A stretch of 64,000 nt of DNA from Streptomyces viridiviolaceus (GCF_014650995.1 NZ_BMWA01000013.1:124001-188000), one strand, 5' to 3'. Shown: positions 33,514 to 44,751, counted from the stretch's first letter. Translations and numbers: made by a program. The notes: generated by a model from the sequence alone, not told the origin.

Positions 33514-34674
33514 ATGCGGGAGCCGGTCGATCTCAGGCGCCAGCGCATTCTGGCGGCGGTGCAGGCGCGCGGCTCCGCGCGGGTGCGTGACCTCGCCGCC
33601 GAGTTGCAGGTCTCGGTGGTGACGGTGCGCCGGGACGTGGAGGAGCTGACCCGCGAGGGCAGGCTGCTGCGCGGGCACGGCGTCGTCCGTTCGACGGTGC
33701 CCGCCCGGGAGGCGCCCACGGGCGGCCTGGAGGACGCGGACCGGGTGGCCGTCGTGGTCCCGGCCCGGCACTCGTATCTGAACGAGATCCTGCACGGCGC
33801 CCGCACGGTCCTGGACGAGGCCGGCCTGCGCTTCGCGCTGCACATCGCGCCCCAGGCGGCCGGCGCCGAACGCCCGCTGGTCGAGCGCGCGCTGGAGGAC
33901 GGCGCCCGGGGCCTGCTGATCGCGCCCCGGTGGCGGAGTCTGGCGGCCGAGGAGGCCGACCACGGGTGGCTGGCCGCACTGGAGGTGCCGACGGTGCTGA
34001 TGGAGCGGCGCCCGCGGCCGGGCAGCGCGCCGCACGGGCTCGACTCGGTGTGCTCCGACCACTGGTACGGGGCGCACCTGGCGGTGGAGCACCTGGTGGG
34101 GCTGGGTCACCGGCGGATGGTGTTCGCGACGCGGGAGGACAGTCCGACGGCGCGTTCGCTGCGGGCCGCGTTCACGCGGATCGCCGGCGAGCATCCGCTG
34201 GTGGAGGACTGGGCGTGGGCGCTGAGCGCGCCGGACGCCGGGCAGGAGGGGCCGTACGCCGCGCACGAGACGGCCGAGTTGCCCGCGCTGCTGCGCAAGG
34301 TGGGAGCGACCGCCGTGGTGCTGCACGGCGACGTGGACGCGGTGATGCTCGTCCAGCGACTGGCGGCCGACGGGGTGCGGGTCCCGGAGGACTGCTCGGT
34401 GGTGGCGTACGACGACGTGGTGGCCGGTCTGGCCACGCCCGCGCTGACGGCCGTGTCCCCGCCGAAGGCGGAGGTGGGCCGGGTGGCCGCGGAGCTGTTG
34501 CTGCAGCGTCTGAGGGGTGCGCCGGAGACCGGAGGGGCGGTCCGGCGGGTCGAGTTGCTGCCCCGGCTGATGGTGCGGGGATCGACGCGACGCATCGACG
34601 ACGCGGCCGACGACTCGGGTGACGGCTCGAGGGACAGCTCATCTGGCGGGTCGACTGACGGGTCAACTGAATGA
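33514..34674 (+). CDS. Hybrid regulator: DeoR-type helix-turn-helix plus LacI-type sugar-binding domain
   Basis: A 386-residue repressor. The DNA-binding domain (about 5-60) is of DeoR type: RRQRILAAVQARGSARVRDL then LQVSVVTVRRDVEELTREGRLLRGHG. The remainder (about 75-355) is a periplasmic-binding-protein-like sensor of LacI type with VVPARHSYLNEILHGARTVL and an ending VVAYDDVVAGLATPALTAVS. The usual LacI hinge helix is missing, as expected for this hybrid class. The ATG at 33514 has a GGGGGAGG site. The polar C-terminal tail is Ser/Asp-rich. It controls the carbohydrate importer downstream and probably itself. Confidence 0.88.
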   Translation: MREPVDLRRQRILAAVQARGSARVRDLAAELQVSVVTVRRDVEELTREGRLLRGHGVVRSTVPAREAPTGGLEDADRVAVVVPARHSYLNEILHGARTVLDEAGLRFALHIAPQAAGAERPLVERALEDGARGLLIAPRWRSLAAEEADHGWLAALEVPTVLMERRPRPGSAPHGLDSVCSDHWYGAHLAVEHLVGLGHRRMVFATREDSPTARSLRAAFTRIAGEHPLVEDWAWALSAPDAGQEGPYAAHETAELPALLRKVGATAVVLHGDVDAVMLVQRLAADGVRVPEDCSVVAYDDVVAGLATPALTAVSPPKAEVGRVAAELLLQRLRGAPETGGAVRRVELLPRLMVRGSTRRIDDAADDSGDGSRDSSSGGSTDGSTE

Positions 34675-34688
34675 GCGTTTGAGCGTTT
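34673..34688 (+). promoter_or_regulatory. Operator before the carbohydrate importer
   Basis: GAGCGTTTGAGCGTTT is a tandem 8-mer repeat overlapping the regulator's stop codon. It contains CGTTTGAGCGTTT (34676-34688), the reverse complement of the operator at 33476-33488. The AT-rich stretch that follows (34686-34720) includes TTGACC at 34710-34715, a -35 candidate for the binding-protein gene at 34793. Confidence 0.65.
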
Positions 34689-34792
34689 TATTTTCTTCTG
34701 ATCGATCTATTGACCGTTTGCGCTGGGGCGTTGAGTATTCCCGTGTCCCGAACAGTCGTGTCCGCAGACACGCAGGAGCCGCGGGAGGCGCC

Positions 34793-36124
34793 ATGCCCGG
34801 TCGACGCAGCCGTCGATCCGTGCTCGCCGCGATGGCCGCCGTACCGCTGACAGGAGCCGTGAGCGCCTGCAGCGGGGACAACGGCAGGCCGTCGGGCGGC
34901 ACGAGCCGTACCACGCGCATCACCTTCTGGTCCGCCCTGCGCGGCAGCCAGGAGGTGGTCGACGCCTTCAATCGCACGCACGACCGCATCCAGGTCGACT
35001 TCCAGCAGATCCCCTCCGGCGGGCAGGGCGGCTACGCCAAGCTCAGCAACGCCGCCCGGGCCGGCAACGCCCCCGACGTCGCCACGATCGAGTACCCGCA
35101 GGTGCCGGGGTACGCCATCGACGGCGTCGCCCGTGACATCACCGACCTGGTCGGCGAGCGCCTGCGCCGCAGACTGCTGCCGCAGGCGCTCGGGCTGACC
35201 ACCTTCGAGGGGCGGGTGTTCAGCGTGCCGCTGGACGTCGAGCCCATGGTGATGCACTACCGCGCCGACCTGTTCGACCACTACGGGCTCGAAGTCGCCC
35301 GCACCTGGGACGAGTTCGCCGAGCAGGCGGCCACCGTGCGCCGCAAGGCGCCCGGCCGGCGGCTGGTGCTGTTCCCGACCGACGGCATGACGCAGTTCGC
35401 CGCGTACGCCTGGCAGGCCGGAGCCAGGTGGTTCGACACCTCCCGCGGCGCCTGGAACGTGTCCCTCGCCGATGCGCCCAGCCGGCGGGTGGCGTCGTAC
35501 TGGCAACGGCTCATCGACCGCGACGACGTCTTCATGAACGCCGTCGAGAGCAGACAGTCCGACGCGCAGATCGGCGACGGACTGGTCCTCACCCGGCTCA
35601 GCGGGGCCTGGGACGCGGGGGCGCAGATGAACGCGCGGCCCGGGCAGAAGGGTCAGTGGCGGATCGCCCCGCTGCCGCAGTGGGACACCGGCCGCCCGGC
35701 CGTCGGCACGCACGGCGGTTCCACCTTCGCCGTCACCAAGGACAGCCGTCACCCCGAGGCCGCGATGGAGTTCATCGAGTGGCAGGTCTCCCACCCCGAC
35801 GCCCTGCGCGCCCGGCTCTCCAGCGGCACCAGCAGTCAGTACCCGGCCGCCCCCGGCCTGGTCTCCGTGGGACGCGAGGCGTTCGACCGGTCGTACTACG
35901 GCGGGCAGGACATCTACGGCCTGTTCGAGGAGGAGGCCGCGAAGATCGGCGAGCAATGGGTCTGGGGGCCGCGGATGAGCGCCACCCAGAAGGTGATGCA
36001 GGACTCCTTCGCCCGCGTCGGCGGCGGCCAGGGCAGCATCGTCGAGTCCCTGCGGACCGCGCAGGAGGGGACCATGCCCGACCTCAAGGCCCTCGGCCTT
36101 TCCACCACCCAGCACAGCACCTGA
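34793..36124 (+). CDS. Carbohydrate ABC importer substrate-binding lipoprotein (SBP family 1)
   Basis: A 443-residue exported solute-binding protein. The N-terminus RRSRRSVLAAMA has twin arginines and ends in lipobox AVSAC with Cys26, so Tat- or Sec-exported lipoprotein. The mature part is SBP_bac_1: RITFWSALRGSQEVVDAFNR, SVPLDVEPMVMHYRADLFDH and GGSTFAVTKDSRHPEAAMEF. It binds an oligosaccharide outside the membrane. The ATG at 34793 follows GGGAGG. Two permease genes follow, but no ATPase gene is present; in Streptomyces a shared MsiK-type ATPase usually serves such importers. Confidence 0.9.
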   Translation: MPGRRSRRSVLAAMAAVPLTGAVSACSGDNGRPSGGTSRTTRITFWSALRGSQEVVDAFNRTHDRIQVDFQQIPSGGQGGYAKLSNAARAGNAPDVATIEYPQVPGYAIDGVARDITDLVGERLRRRLLPQALGLTTFEGRVFSVPLDVEPMVMHYRADLFDHYGLEVARTWDEFAEQAATVRRKAPGRRLVLFPTDGMTQFAAYAWQAGARWFDTSRGAWNVSLADAPSRRVASYWQRLIDRDDVFMNAVESRQSDAQIGDGLVLTRLSGAWDAGAQMNARPGQKGQWRIAPLPQWDTGRPAVGTHGGSTFAVTKDSRHPEAAMEFIEWQVSHPDALRARLSSGTSSQYPAAPGLVSVGREAFDRSYYGGQDIYGLFEEEAAKIGEQWVWGPRMSATQKVMQDSFARVGGGQGSIVESLRTAQEGTMPDLKALGLSTTQHST

Positions 36125-36149
36125 GCCGACGAAAGGCAGGTGACACCCC

Positions 36150-37139
36150 ATGACCGCGACCACCCAGCAACGGGTGCCGGCCGGCACGGTCCGCGCCGCC
36201 GACCCGGCCCCCTCCGCCGCCGGGCTGCGCGCCCGCAGAGCGGCCAGGCGCCGTCAACTGACCGCCTGCGGCGTGCTCATGACGCCGTTCTTCGCCCTTC
36301 TGCTCACCATATTCCTGATCCCCGTCGGCACCGCCGTCTACCTCAGCTTCTACAGCGACGACCAGCCCGGCCTCGGCTTCGGCCCCGAGCGCACCGTCTT
36401 CGTCGGTCTGCGCTCCTACGCGGCCGTGCTGACCGACCCCACGTTCCTCGGCGGGCTCGGCACCGTCGCGCTGTACTGCCTGATCTACATCCCGCTCATG
36501 GTCGCCGGCGCGCTCGCCCTCGCCCTGCTGCTGGACTCCGGCGTGGTCCGCCTGCGCGCCTTCGCCCAGCTGGGCCTGTTCCTGCCGCACGCGGTGCCCG
36601 GCATCATCGCGGCCCTGATCTGGCTGTACCTCTACACCCCGGGCATCAGCCCGGTGATCGACCTGTTCGCCCGAGCCGACATCACGATCGACTTCCTCGG
36701 CGTGCACACGGTGATCCCGTCCATCGTGAACATCGCCGTGTGGAGCAACCTGGGCTACAACATGGTGGTCTTCTACGCCGCCCTGCAGGCCGTGCCCCGC
36801 GAGGTGATCGAGGCGTCCGTGGTGGACGGGGCGGGACCGGTGCGCACGGCGCTCCAGGTCAAGACGCCCCTGGTGCGCGCCTCCGTCGTCATGGTGGCGA
36901 TCTTCACCTTGATCTGGGCGCTGCAGCTCTTCACCGAGCCGATGCTGCTCAGCCAGTCGTCCCCCATGATCAACTCCCGGTTCTCACCGAGCATGTACAT
37001 CTACGACGCGGCCTTCACCCGCAACAACTACAGCCTGGCGGCGGCCGCCTCGGTGGTCCTGCTGGTGTGCACCATCGCCCTGTCCTACGGCGTCACCCGC
37101 TTCACCAGCCGCGCCGACGTCGCCGAGGAGGCCCGATGA
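36150..37139 (+). CDS. Carbohydrate ABC importer permease, MalF type
   Basis: A 329-residue permease with six TM helices after a 40-residue polar N-terminus. The EAA coupling loop is EASVVDGAGPVRTALQVKTP. LSFYSDDQPGLGFGPERTVF fills the first outer loop. It pairs with the next gene product to form the channel. It lies 25 bp after the binding-protein gene and overlaps the next permease gene by 4 bp. Confidence 0.9.
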   Translation: MTATTQQRVPAGTVRAADPAPSAAGLRARRAARRRQLTACGVLMTPFFALLLTIFLIPVGTAVYLSFYSDDQPGLGFGPERTVFVGLRSYAAVLTDPTFLGGLGTVALYCLIYIPLMVAGALALALLLDSGVVRLRAFAQLGLFLPHAVPGIIAALIWLYLYTPGISPVIDLFARADITIDFLGVHTVIPSIVNIAVWSNLGYNMVVFYAALQAVPREVIEASVVDGAGPVRTALQVKTPLVRASVVMVAIFTLIWALQLFTEPMLLSQSSPMINSRFSPSMYIYDAAFTRNNYSLAAAASVVLLVCTIALSYGVTRFTSRADVAEEAR

Positions 37140-37999
37140 GCGCCACCGACAGCTCCCTGCCGCGCCCGAAGCTGCTGGGCCGTACGACGGTCAACGTGGT
37201 CGTCGCCATCTCCGTCCTCTACACCCTGCTGCCCGTGCTGTGGCTGGTGCTCGCCGCCACGAAGGACCGGGACGCGTTGTTCGGCAGCGACCTGCTGTCC
37301 CTGAGCGACTTCTCCTTCGTGCAGAACCTCGAGGACCTGTTCGCCATGGACGGCGGACTGTACGGCCGCTGGTACGTCAACAGCCTGCTGTACGCGGTGC
37401 TGGGTGCCGGTGTGGGCGCGCTGCTGAGCGTGGCCTGCGGGTACGCCTTCGACAAGTACCGCTTCCGCCACAAGGAGAAGCTGTTCGGCCTGGTGCTGGC
37501 GGCGGTCATGGTGCCGCAGACGGTCCTCGCGCTGCCGCTGTACCTGATGGCCTCCGAGGCCGGCCTGGTCAACACCTTCTGGGCGGTGTTCATCCCGGTG
37601 CTGTTCAATCCGTTCGGCGTCTATCTCGGCCGCATCTTCAGCAGGGGTTACGTGCCCGACGAGGTCCTGGAGGCGGCGCGGGTGGACGGGGCGGGCGAGC
37701 TGACCACGTACGCCCGGGTGGCGCTGCGGATGCTCGGCCCCGGCTTGATCACCGTGTTCCTGTTCCAGCTCACCGCCATCTGGAACAACTTCTTCCTGCC
37801 CATGGTGATGCTGTCCGACCAGGACCTGTATCCCGTCAGCCTCGGCCTGTACCAGTGGAACAGCTCCGCGTCCGTCTCACCGGAGTACTACCCCGTGGTG
37901 ATCATGGGCTCCTTGCTCGCCGTACTGCCGCTCATCCTCGCCTTCGTGCTGCTCCAGCGTTTCTGGCGCAGCGGACTGACCGCCGGAGCCGTCAAGTGA
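37136..37999 (+). CDS. Carbohydrate ABC importer permease, MalG type
   Basis: A 287-residue permease with six TM helices. The EAA loop is EAARVDGAGELTTYARVALR, and ACGYAFDKYRFRHKEKLF is a typical MalG cytoplasmic segment. The ATG at 37136 overlaps the MalF-type gene. It is followed by a 4-bp overlap with the dehydrogenase gene, which places catabolic genes in the transport operon. Confidence 0.9.
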   Translation: MSATDSSLPRPKLLGRTTVNVVVAISVLYTLLPVLWLVLAATKDRDALFGSDLLSLSDFSFVQNLEDLFAMDGGLYGRWYVNSLLYAVLGAGVGALLSVACGYAFDKYRFRHKEKLFGLVLAAVMVPQTVLALPLYLMASEAGLVNTFWAVFIPVLFNPFGVYLGRIFSRGYVPDEVLEAARVDGAGELTTYARVALRMLGPGLITVFLFQLTAIWNNFFLPMVMLSDQDLYPVSLGLYQWNSSASVSPEYYPVVIMGSLLAVLPLILAFVLLQRFWRSGLTAGAVK

Positions 38000-39027
38000 C
38001 CGTGCACGCCCCCGGCCCCGGATTCCGGCCCCGCGCCGCCGTGGCCATGTCCGAGGACGCCGCCTCGGCCGTCCTCGACCCGGAGTCGCTCGCCGCGTTC
38101 CGCGCGCTCTGCGACCTCGCCCCGTTCCCGGTGCTGGACGACCTGTCCACACCGCGGGCGAGGTCCCTGCTGGCCGACACCGACCTGCTGATCACCGGCT
38201 GGGGCTGTCCGCCGCTGGACGCGGAGGTGCTGCGTGCCGCGCCGCGGCTGCGGGCCGTGGTGCACACCGCGGGCAGCGTCCGCGGGCATGTCACCGACGC
38301 GTGCTGGGAGCGCGGCATCGAGGTCTCCTCCGCCGCCGCGGCCAACGCCGTGCCGGTGGCCGAGTACACCCTCGGCATGATCCTGCTGACCGGCAAGGGC
38401 GTCCTGGAGCGGGCCCGTGACTACCGGGTGTCCCGGACGCGCGGCAACTGGCTGCGCACCCCGCGCACCGTCGGCAACTACCACCGCACCGTCGGCATCC
38501 TGTCGGCCTCGCTGATCGGCCGCCGGGTGATCGAGCTGCTGCGCCCGCACGACATCCACGTGCTGCTGCACGACCCGTACGTCGGTGACGCGGACGCGGC
38601 CGCCCTCGGGGTCGAACGCGTGGAGCCGGCGGAGCTGTTCGCGCGCTGCGACACGGTCAGCGTGCACACGCCGCTGCTGCCGGCCACCCGCCACCTGGTG
38701 AGCCGTGAGCTGATCGACGCGATGCCGCACGGCGCCGTGCTCATCAACACCTCGCGCGGCGCGGTCGTCGACCAGGAGGCGCTGACCGACGCCGTCCTCG
38801 CGGGCCGGGTCCGGGCCGTGCTCGACGTGACCGATCCCGAGGCGCTGCCGCCGGAGCATCCGTTGTGGGACGCCGAGCACGCGCTGATCACCCCCCATCT
38901 CGCCGGTTCCGAGGGCAACGAGTGGCGCCGGCTGGCCGATCTCGCGCTCTCCGAGACCGCCCGCTGGGCGTCCGGTGCCGGCTTCCTCCATCCCGTACGA
39001 CGCGAAAGGCTGGCCTTCCTGGCATGA
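37996..39027 (+). CDS. D-isomer-specific 2-hydroxyacid dehydrogenase family protein
   Basis: A 343-residue NAD(P)-dependent dehydrogenase. Catalytic Arg lies in INTSRGAVVD, the Glu position in DVTDPEALPPEHPLW, and His in ITPHLAGS, so the active-site triad is present. The dinucleotide loop is degenerate: VGILSASLIGRRV in place of GxGxxG, as in a subfamily that lacks the classical glycines. It reduces a 2-keto acid or oxidises a 2-hydroxy acid. Its place between a sugar importer and a DUF2264 protein suggests a role in uronic- or aldonic-acid metabolism. GTG 37996 overlaps the upstream stop. Confidence 0.85.
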   Translation: MTVHAPGPGFRPRAAVAMSEDAASAVLDPESLAAFRALCDLAPFPVLDDLSTPRARSLLADTDLLITGWGCPPLDAEVLRAAPRLRAVVHTAGSVRGHVTDACWERGIEVSSAAAANAVPVAEYTLGMILLTGKGVLERARDYRVSRTRGNWLRTPRTVGNYHRTVGILSASLIGRRVIELLRPHDIHVLLHDPYVGDADAAALGVERVEPAELFARCDTVSVHTPLLPATRHLVSRELIDAMPHGAVLINTSRGAVVDQEALTDAVLAGRVRAVLDVTDPEALPPEHPLWDAEHALITPHLAGSEGNEWRRLADLALSETARWASGAGFLHPVRRERLAFLA

Positions 39028-40952
39028 GCATCCCGTTCGAACTGCCCGCCGAGGACCGCGCGTCGAGCCCGTACACCGGTTGGACCCGGGCCCACTGGGA
39101 GGCCGTCGCCGACGGGCTCCTGACCGCGGCCTGGCGTTGGAGCACCCCCGGCTGCGCCCTGCTCGACCTGCCGGGCCGGCCCTCCCGCTCGGGCGTCCGG
39201 TCCGACGGCCTGGAGGGCTATGCCCGCACGTTCCTGGCGGCGGCCTTCCGGGTGGCGGGCGCCGGCGGCGACGATCCTCACGGCTTCCTGGACCGCTACG
39301 CGCGGGGCCTGGCGTCGGGCACCCGCACGCCCGGCCGCGACGACACCGAGTCCTGGCCGCTGATCCTCGACCACGACGTGCAGGGCCAGCCCATGGTCGA
39401 GTCGGCGTCGGTCGCGCTCGGGCTGCGGCTGACCGCGCCCTGGCTGTGGAAGAACCTCGACGCCGGGGTCCAGGACCGGGCGGAGGAGTGGCTGCGCGGG
39501 GCGCTGCGGCACGTGCCCGCACCGAACAACTGGTACCTGTTCCCCTACACCGTGGCCGGATTCCTGGAGTCGGTCGGCCGCGGCGACGCCGAGACGGCGG
39601 CGGCCCGTGAGCGCGCGACGGAGCTGATGGAGGGCTGGTACCGGGGCGACGGCTGGTACGCCGACGGCGACGGCCGCGCCTTCGACCACTACAACGGCTG
39701 GGCCCTGCACCTGTATCCGGTGCTGGACGCCCACCTGCGCGGTGACACCGGGATCGCCGTCCGTCACGGCGAGCGGCTGCGCGCCCACCTCGACGGCTTC
39801 GCCCTGATGTTCGGCGCGGACGGGGCGCCGCTGCACTTCGGCCGGTCGCTGACGTACCGCTTCGCCGCCTCGGCCGCCGTGAGCCTGGGCGCGCTGACCG
39901 GGCACACCCCGCTGACGCCGGGCGCCTCCCGGCGGCTGGCGAGCGGCAGCCTGCGCCATTTCCTCGACCGCGGGGCGCTGACCGGCGACGGGCTGCTCGG
40001 CCTCGGCTGGTACGGGCCGCACGAGGCCACGTTGCAGCCGTACTCCGGGCCGGCCTCGCCCTACTGGGCGTCGAAGGCGTTCGTGTCGCTGCTGGCGCCC
40101 GCCGGTCATCCGCTGTGGACGGCCACGGAGGAACCCGCGCCGGTGGAGGAGGCCGACCGGGTGCTCGCCCTGCCGGCGCCGGGACTGCTGGTGCAGGCGA
40201 CGCGCGCCGACGGGATCGTCCGGCTGCACAACCACGGCAGCGACCACGTACGGCCGCACGAGGGCGAGTCGGCCGCCGAGGACGACCCGCACTACGGACG
40301 GCAGGCGTACTCGACGCGGACCGGTCCGACGGCGTCCGACAACGTCGCGGACAACCATCTGTCGGTGGAGGTGAACGGCCGGCGCAGCGTGCGGCGCCGG
40401 ATCCGTCCACTCGGCGCCGGACAGGGCGACGGCTGGGGCTGGGCGGCGTCCTGGCACCGGCCCGTCTTCGCGGGCGGGCCCCCGATGGTGCCGGGGCTGC
40501 GCGTGGAGAGCGTGACCGTGGCGCACGGGCCGTACGAACTGCGGGTGCACCGGGTGGCCGGAGCACCGGCGGGGGCCCGGGTCACGCACACCGGGTGGGC
40601 CACCGGCCCGGAGGAGTCCCTGGTCTCGGCGCTGCATGGACTGCACGGCTGGGAGGCCGGCCCCGAAACGGTCCGCGCCCCGCGGGGCACCGCCTACACC
40701 CCGTGGGCGCGGATGCCCCGCCTCAGCGGCGCGGCGGGCGGTACCACCGTGCACGTCTGTCTGGCCGCCCTCACCGCCGCGCCGGGCCCCGGTCCGCTGG
40801 CGGAAGCCGTCACGGAGGTCACGGCCGACGACACCGGTGTCGACGTGGTCTGGGCGGACGGCGGTGCGCGCACCCGGGTCTCCTTCGATCCGGTACGGGT
40901 GACGCAGGTGGCGGGTGGGCCGGACGGGGAGACGCCGACGAAGTCCTCCTGA
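39024..40952 (+). CDS. DUF2264 family protein (likely glycoside hydrolase)
   Basis: A 642-residue cytosolic protein of the DUF2264 family. Conserved blocks visible are DDTESWPLILDHDVQGQPMV, NNWYLFPYTVAGFLESVG, GWYADGDGRAFDHYNGWALH and SPYWASKAFVSLLAP. The Asp/His/Tyr-rich central part looks like an (alpha/alpha)6 barrel. From memory, DUF2264 members have been placed in GH154, with beta-glucuronidase activity reported; treat this as unverified. It ends the importer operon and would cleave the imported oligosaccharide. No signal peptide, so it acts after uptake. ATG 39024 overlaps the upstream stop. Confidence 0.8.
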   Translation: MSIPFELPAEDRASSPYTGWTRAHWEAVADGLLTAAWRWSTPGCALLDLPGRPSRSGVRSDGLEGYARTFLAAAFRVAGAGGDDPHGFLDRYARGLASGTRTPGRDDTESWPLILDHDVQGQPMVESASVALGLRLTAPWLWKNLDAGVQDRAEEWLRGALRHVPAPNNWYLFPYTVAGFLESVGRGDAETAAARERATELMEGWYRGDGWYADGDGRAFDHYNGWALHLYPVLDAHLRGDTGIAVRHGERLRAHLDGFALMFGADGAPLHFGRSLTYRFAASAAVSLGALTGHTPLTPGASRRLASGSLRHFLDRGALTGDGLLGLGWYGPHEATLQPYSGPASPYWASKAFVSLLAPAGHPLWTATEEPAPVEEADRVLALPAPGLLVQATRADGIVRLHNHGSDHVRPHEGESAAEDDPHYGRQAYSTRTGPTASDNVADNHLSVEVNGRRSVRRRIRPLGAGQGDGWGWAASWHRPVFAGGPPMVPGLRVESVTVAHGPYELRVHRVAGAPAGARVTHTGWATGPEESLVSALHGLHGWEAGPETVRAPRGTAYTPWARMPRLSGAAGGTTVHVCLAALTAAPGPGPLAEAVTEVTADDTGVDVVWADGGARTRVSFDPVRVTQVAGGPDGETPTKSS

Positions 40953-40957
40953 ACGGC

Positions 40958-40985
40958 GCGCGGCGGCCGTCGACGGCCGCCGCGC
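40958..40985. terminator. Perfect 28-bp palindrome, probable terminator
   Basis: A perfect 28-bp palindrome centred on GTCGAC (40969-40974) lies 6 bp past the DUF2264 stop. It can form a 12-bp G/C-rich hairpin with a 4-nt loop in RNA. No U-tract. Confidence 0.6.
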
Positions 40986-41162
40986 ATGTTCGAGCAAGGC
41001 CGGCCCCAGGGGATCGTGGCCCAGGGCCCGGCGGACGCGGGGGCGATGCCGTGCCGCCCCGCGCGCGATCGTGTGCGCCGCTCCCCCGTGCGCTCGTCTC
41101 CGGTGGCGCGCCGCATCCGGGCCGGTGACGCTGGTACGGCACCGGTGAGAAGGAGCTCCCCC

Positions 41163-41288
41163 ATGGACCAGTCGTCGTGCGCCGTGATCGCGGCCCGGGC
41201 CGAGTCGGTTCCGTCCGACGCTCCGGCGGAGGCCGCCGCCGCGCCCCGGCGTCAGGGCGGGACCACCGACGAGGAGACCGCCGGCTGA
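41163..41288 (+). CDS. Small orphan protein, 41 residues
   Basis: The ATG at 41163 follows AAGGAG at ideal distance. It encodes MDQSSCAVIAARAESVPSDA followed by an Ala/Arg/Glu-rich, probably disordered stretch ending TDEETAG. The strong ribosome-binding site argues that it is translated. No family is recognised. It lies 175 bp before the catalase gene on the same strand, upstream of the catalase's sigma-B-like promoter. Confidence 0.5.
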   Translation: MDQSSCAVIAARAESVPSDAPAEAAAAPRRQGGTTDEETAG

Positions 41289-41354
41289 GCGAACGTCCGC
41301 TGTCCCGCACGCCTCGCCCGATCTCATCGGACACGACCCGCCGCAACTGCGCAT

Positions 41355-41379
41355 GCCTTGAGCCCCGGTGTCTGGGTAC
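41355..41379 (+). promoter_or_regulatory. Sigma-B-type promoter of the catalase gene
   Basis: GCCT (41355-41358), 15-bp spacer, GGGTAC (41374-41379) fits the Streptomyces sigma-B consensus GNNT-N14-16-GGGTAY exactly. The start point would be about 75 nt before the catalase ATG at 41463. This predicts osmotic/oxidative stress induction. Confidence 0.65.
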
Positions 41380-41462
41380 GCGGTCACGGCGCCACCACGG
41401 CAGTCGGTGCTCGAACACGTCCGGCCGCGCGCAGCGGCCCGCCCAGAACGGAGAAATGGCTG

Positions 41463-43742
<2,280 letters not shown>

Positions 43743-43752
43743 GACCCGCTCG

Positions 43753-43791
43753 CCGCCGGGCCGGGTGCCGTGTCGGCGTCCGGCCCGGCGG
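43753..43791. terminator. Bidirectional hairpin terminator
   Basis: A perfect 12-bp stem (43753-43764 with 43780-43791) lies between the convergent catalase and diacylglycerol-kinase-like genes; its 15-nt loop can form a further small stem. Confidence 0.75.
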
Positions 43792-43796
43792 TGTGT

Positions 43797-44678
43797 TCAG
43801 TGCAGGACGCGCAGGGCGCCGGGCAGCACCCTGGCGGTGACCGGCAGGACGGCCTCGACCTCGCCGTCGGCGCCGTACGGTACCGCCCGGTCGGCCTCGA
43901 TGCGGACCTCCCTGCCCCGCACCACCCGTACCTGCGGCCGGTGCACGTGGGTGCCCGACTCGAGTTCGTTCATCAGGGCGAAGAACAGCCGGCGCGGCGC
44001 TTCGTGGATCATGACGACGTCCAGTAGGCCGTCGTCGACCCGGGCGCCGGGGGCGATGCGCCGGTTCGAGCCGTAGTAGCCGGAGTTGGCTGCCACCACG
44101 GTGTAGCCGCCGAAGGAGTGCTCCTGCCCGTCTACGGTGACCCGGTAGCGGGTTCGGCGCCAGGTGGTGATCGCCCGCAGCGCGCCCGCGTAGTACGAGG
44201 CGGTGCCGCGCAGCAGCCGCGCGTGGTTGGCGTGGCGGTTGGCGAGCGCGTCGACGCCGGCGTACACGCTGCCGAGCACGACGGCGCGGTCGTGGACGGC
44301 CGAGGTGACCTCGACGGTGTCGACGGGGCGCGGCTCGCCGTGCAGGAGCAGGTCGGCGAGTGCGGCGGGATCACGGGGCAGGCCCAGCATCCGGGCGAAG
44401 TCGTTGCCGCGGCCGGCGGGGACGAGGCCGAGCACCGCCCCGGTCCCGCTGAGGGCGCCGCCGATGCCGCCGGCCATTCCGTCCCCGCCGACGGCGAGCA
44501 CCACCCGGCCGCGGTCGCCGGCCTGCCGGGCGAGTTCCCGTGCGTGCGCCAGGCTCCGGCTGTACTCGGTCTCCAGCCCGGCCCCCGCCTCCCGCAGCAG
44601 CCGGGCCACCGCGAGCAGTGCCGCGGCCGAGGTGGACCCGCCCGCGGTGGGGTTGACGACGGCGGTGAACTGTCGCAT
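43797..44678 (-). CDS. Diacylglycerol kinase catalytic-domain lipid kinase
   Basis: A 293-residue lipid kinase of the DagK/YegS group. The N-terminal VNPTAGG loop, the nucleotide loop GRVVLAVGGDGMAGGIGGAL (GGDGT variant with Met) and LGLVPAGRGNDFARMLGLP are all present. The C-terminal beta-sandwich has SNRRIAPGARVDDGLLDVVM. It phosphorylates diacylglycerol or an alkylglycerol. ATG 44678 has a GGAGG site; the longer frame is not needed. It follows the alkyl-DHAP-synthase-like gene by 73 bp on the same strand, the same pairing as Rv2251-Rv2252 of M. tuberculosis as I recall it. Confidence 0.88.
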   Translation of the reverse strand: MRQFTAVVNPTAGGSTSAAALLAVARLLREAGAGLETEYSRSLAHARELARQAGDRGRVVLAVGGDGMAGGIGGALSGTGAVLGLVPAGRGNDFARMLGLPRDPAALADLLLHGEPRPVDTVEVTSAVHDRAVVLGSVYAGVDALANRHANHARLLRGTASYYAGALRAITTWRRTRYRVTVDGQEHSFGGYTVVAANSGYYGSNRRIAPGARVDDGLLDVVMIHEAPRRLFFALMNELESGTHVHRPQVRVVRGREVRIEADRAVPYGADGEVEAVLPVTARVLPGALRVLH

Positions 44679-44751
44679 CGATGTGCCTCCGGGCTGACGG
44701 CTGGTGCCGGACTGTTGTCTCACGGGGATGGGTGGCGTCGGTCGGTGGGGG

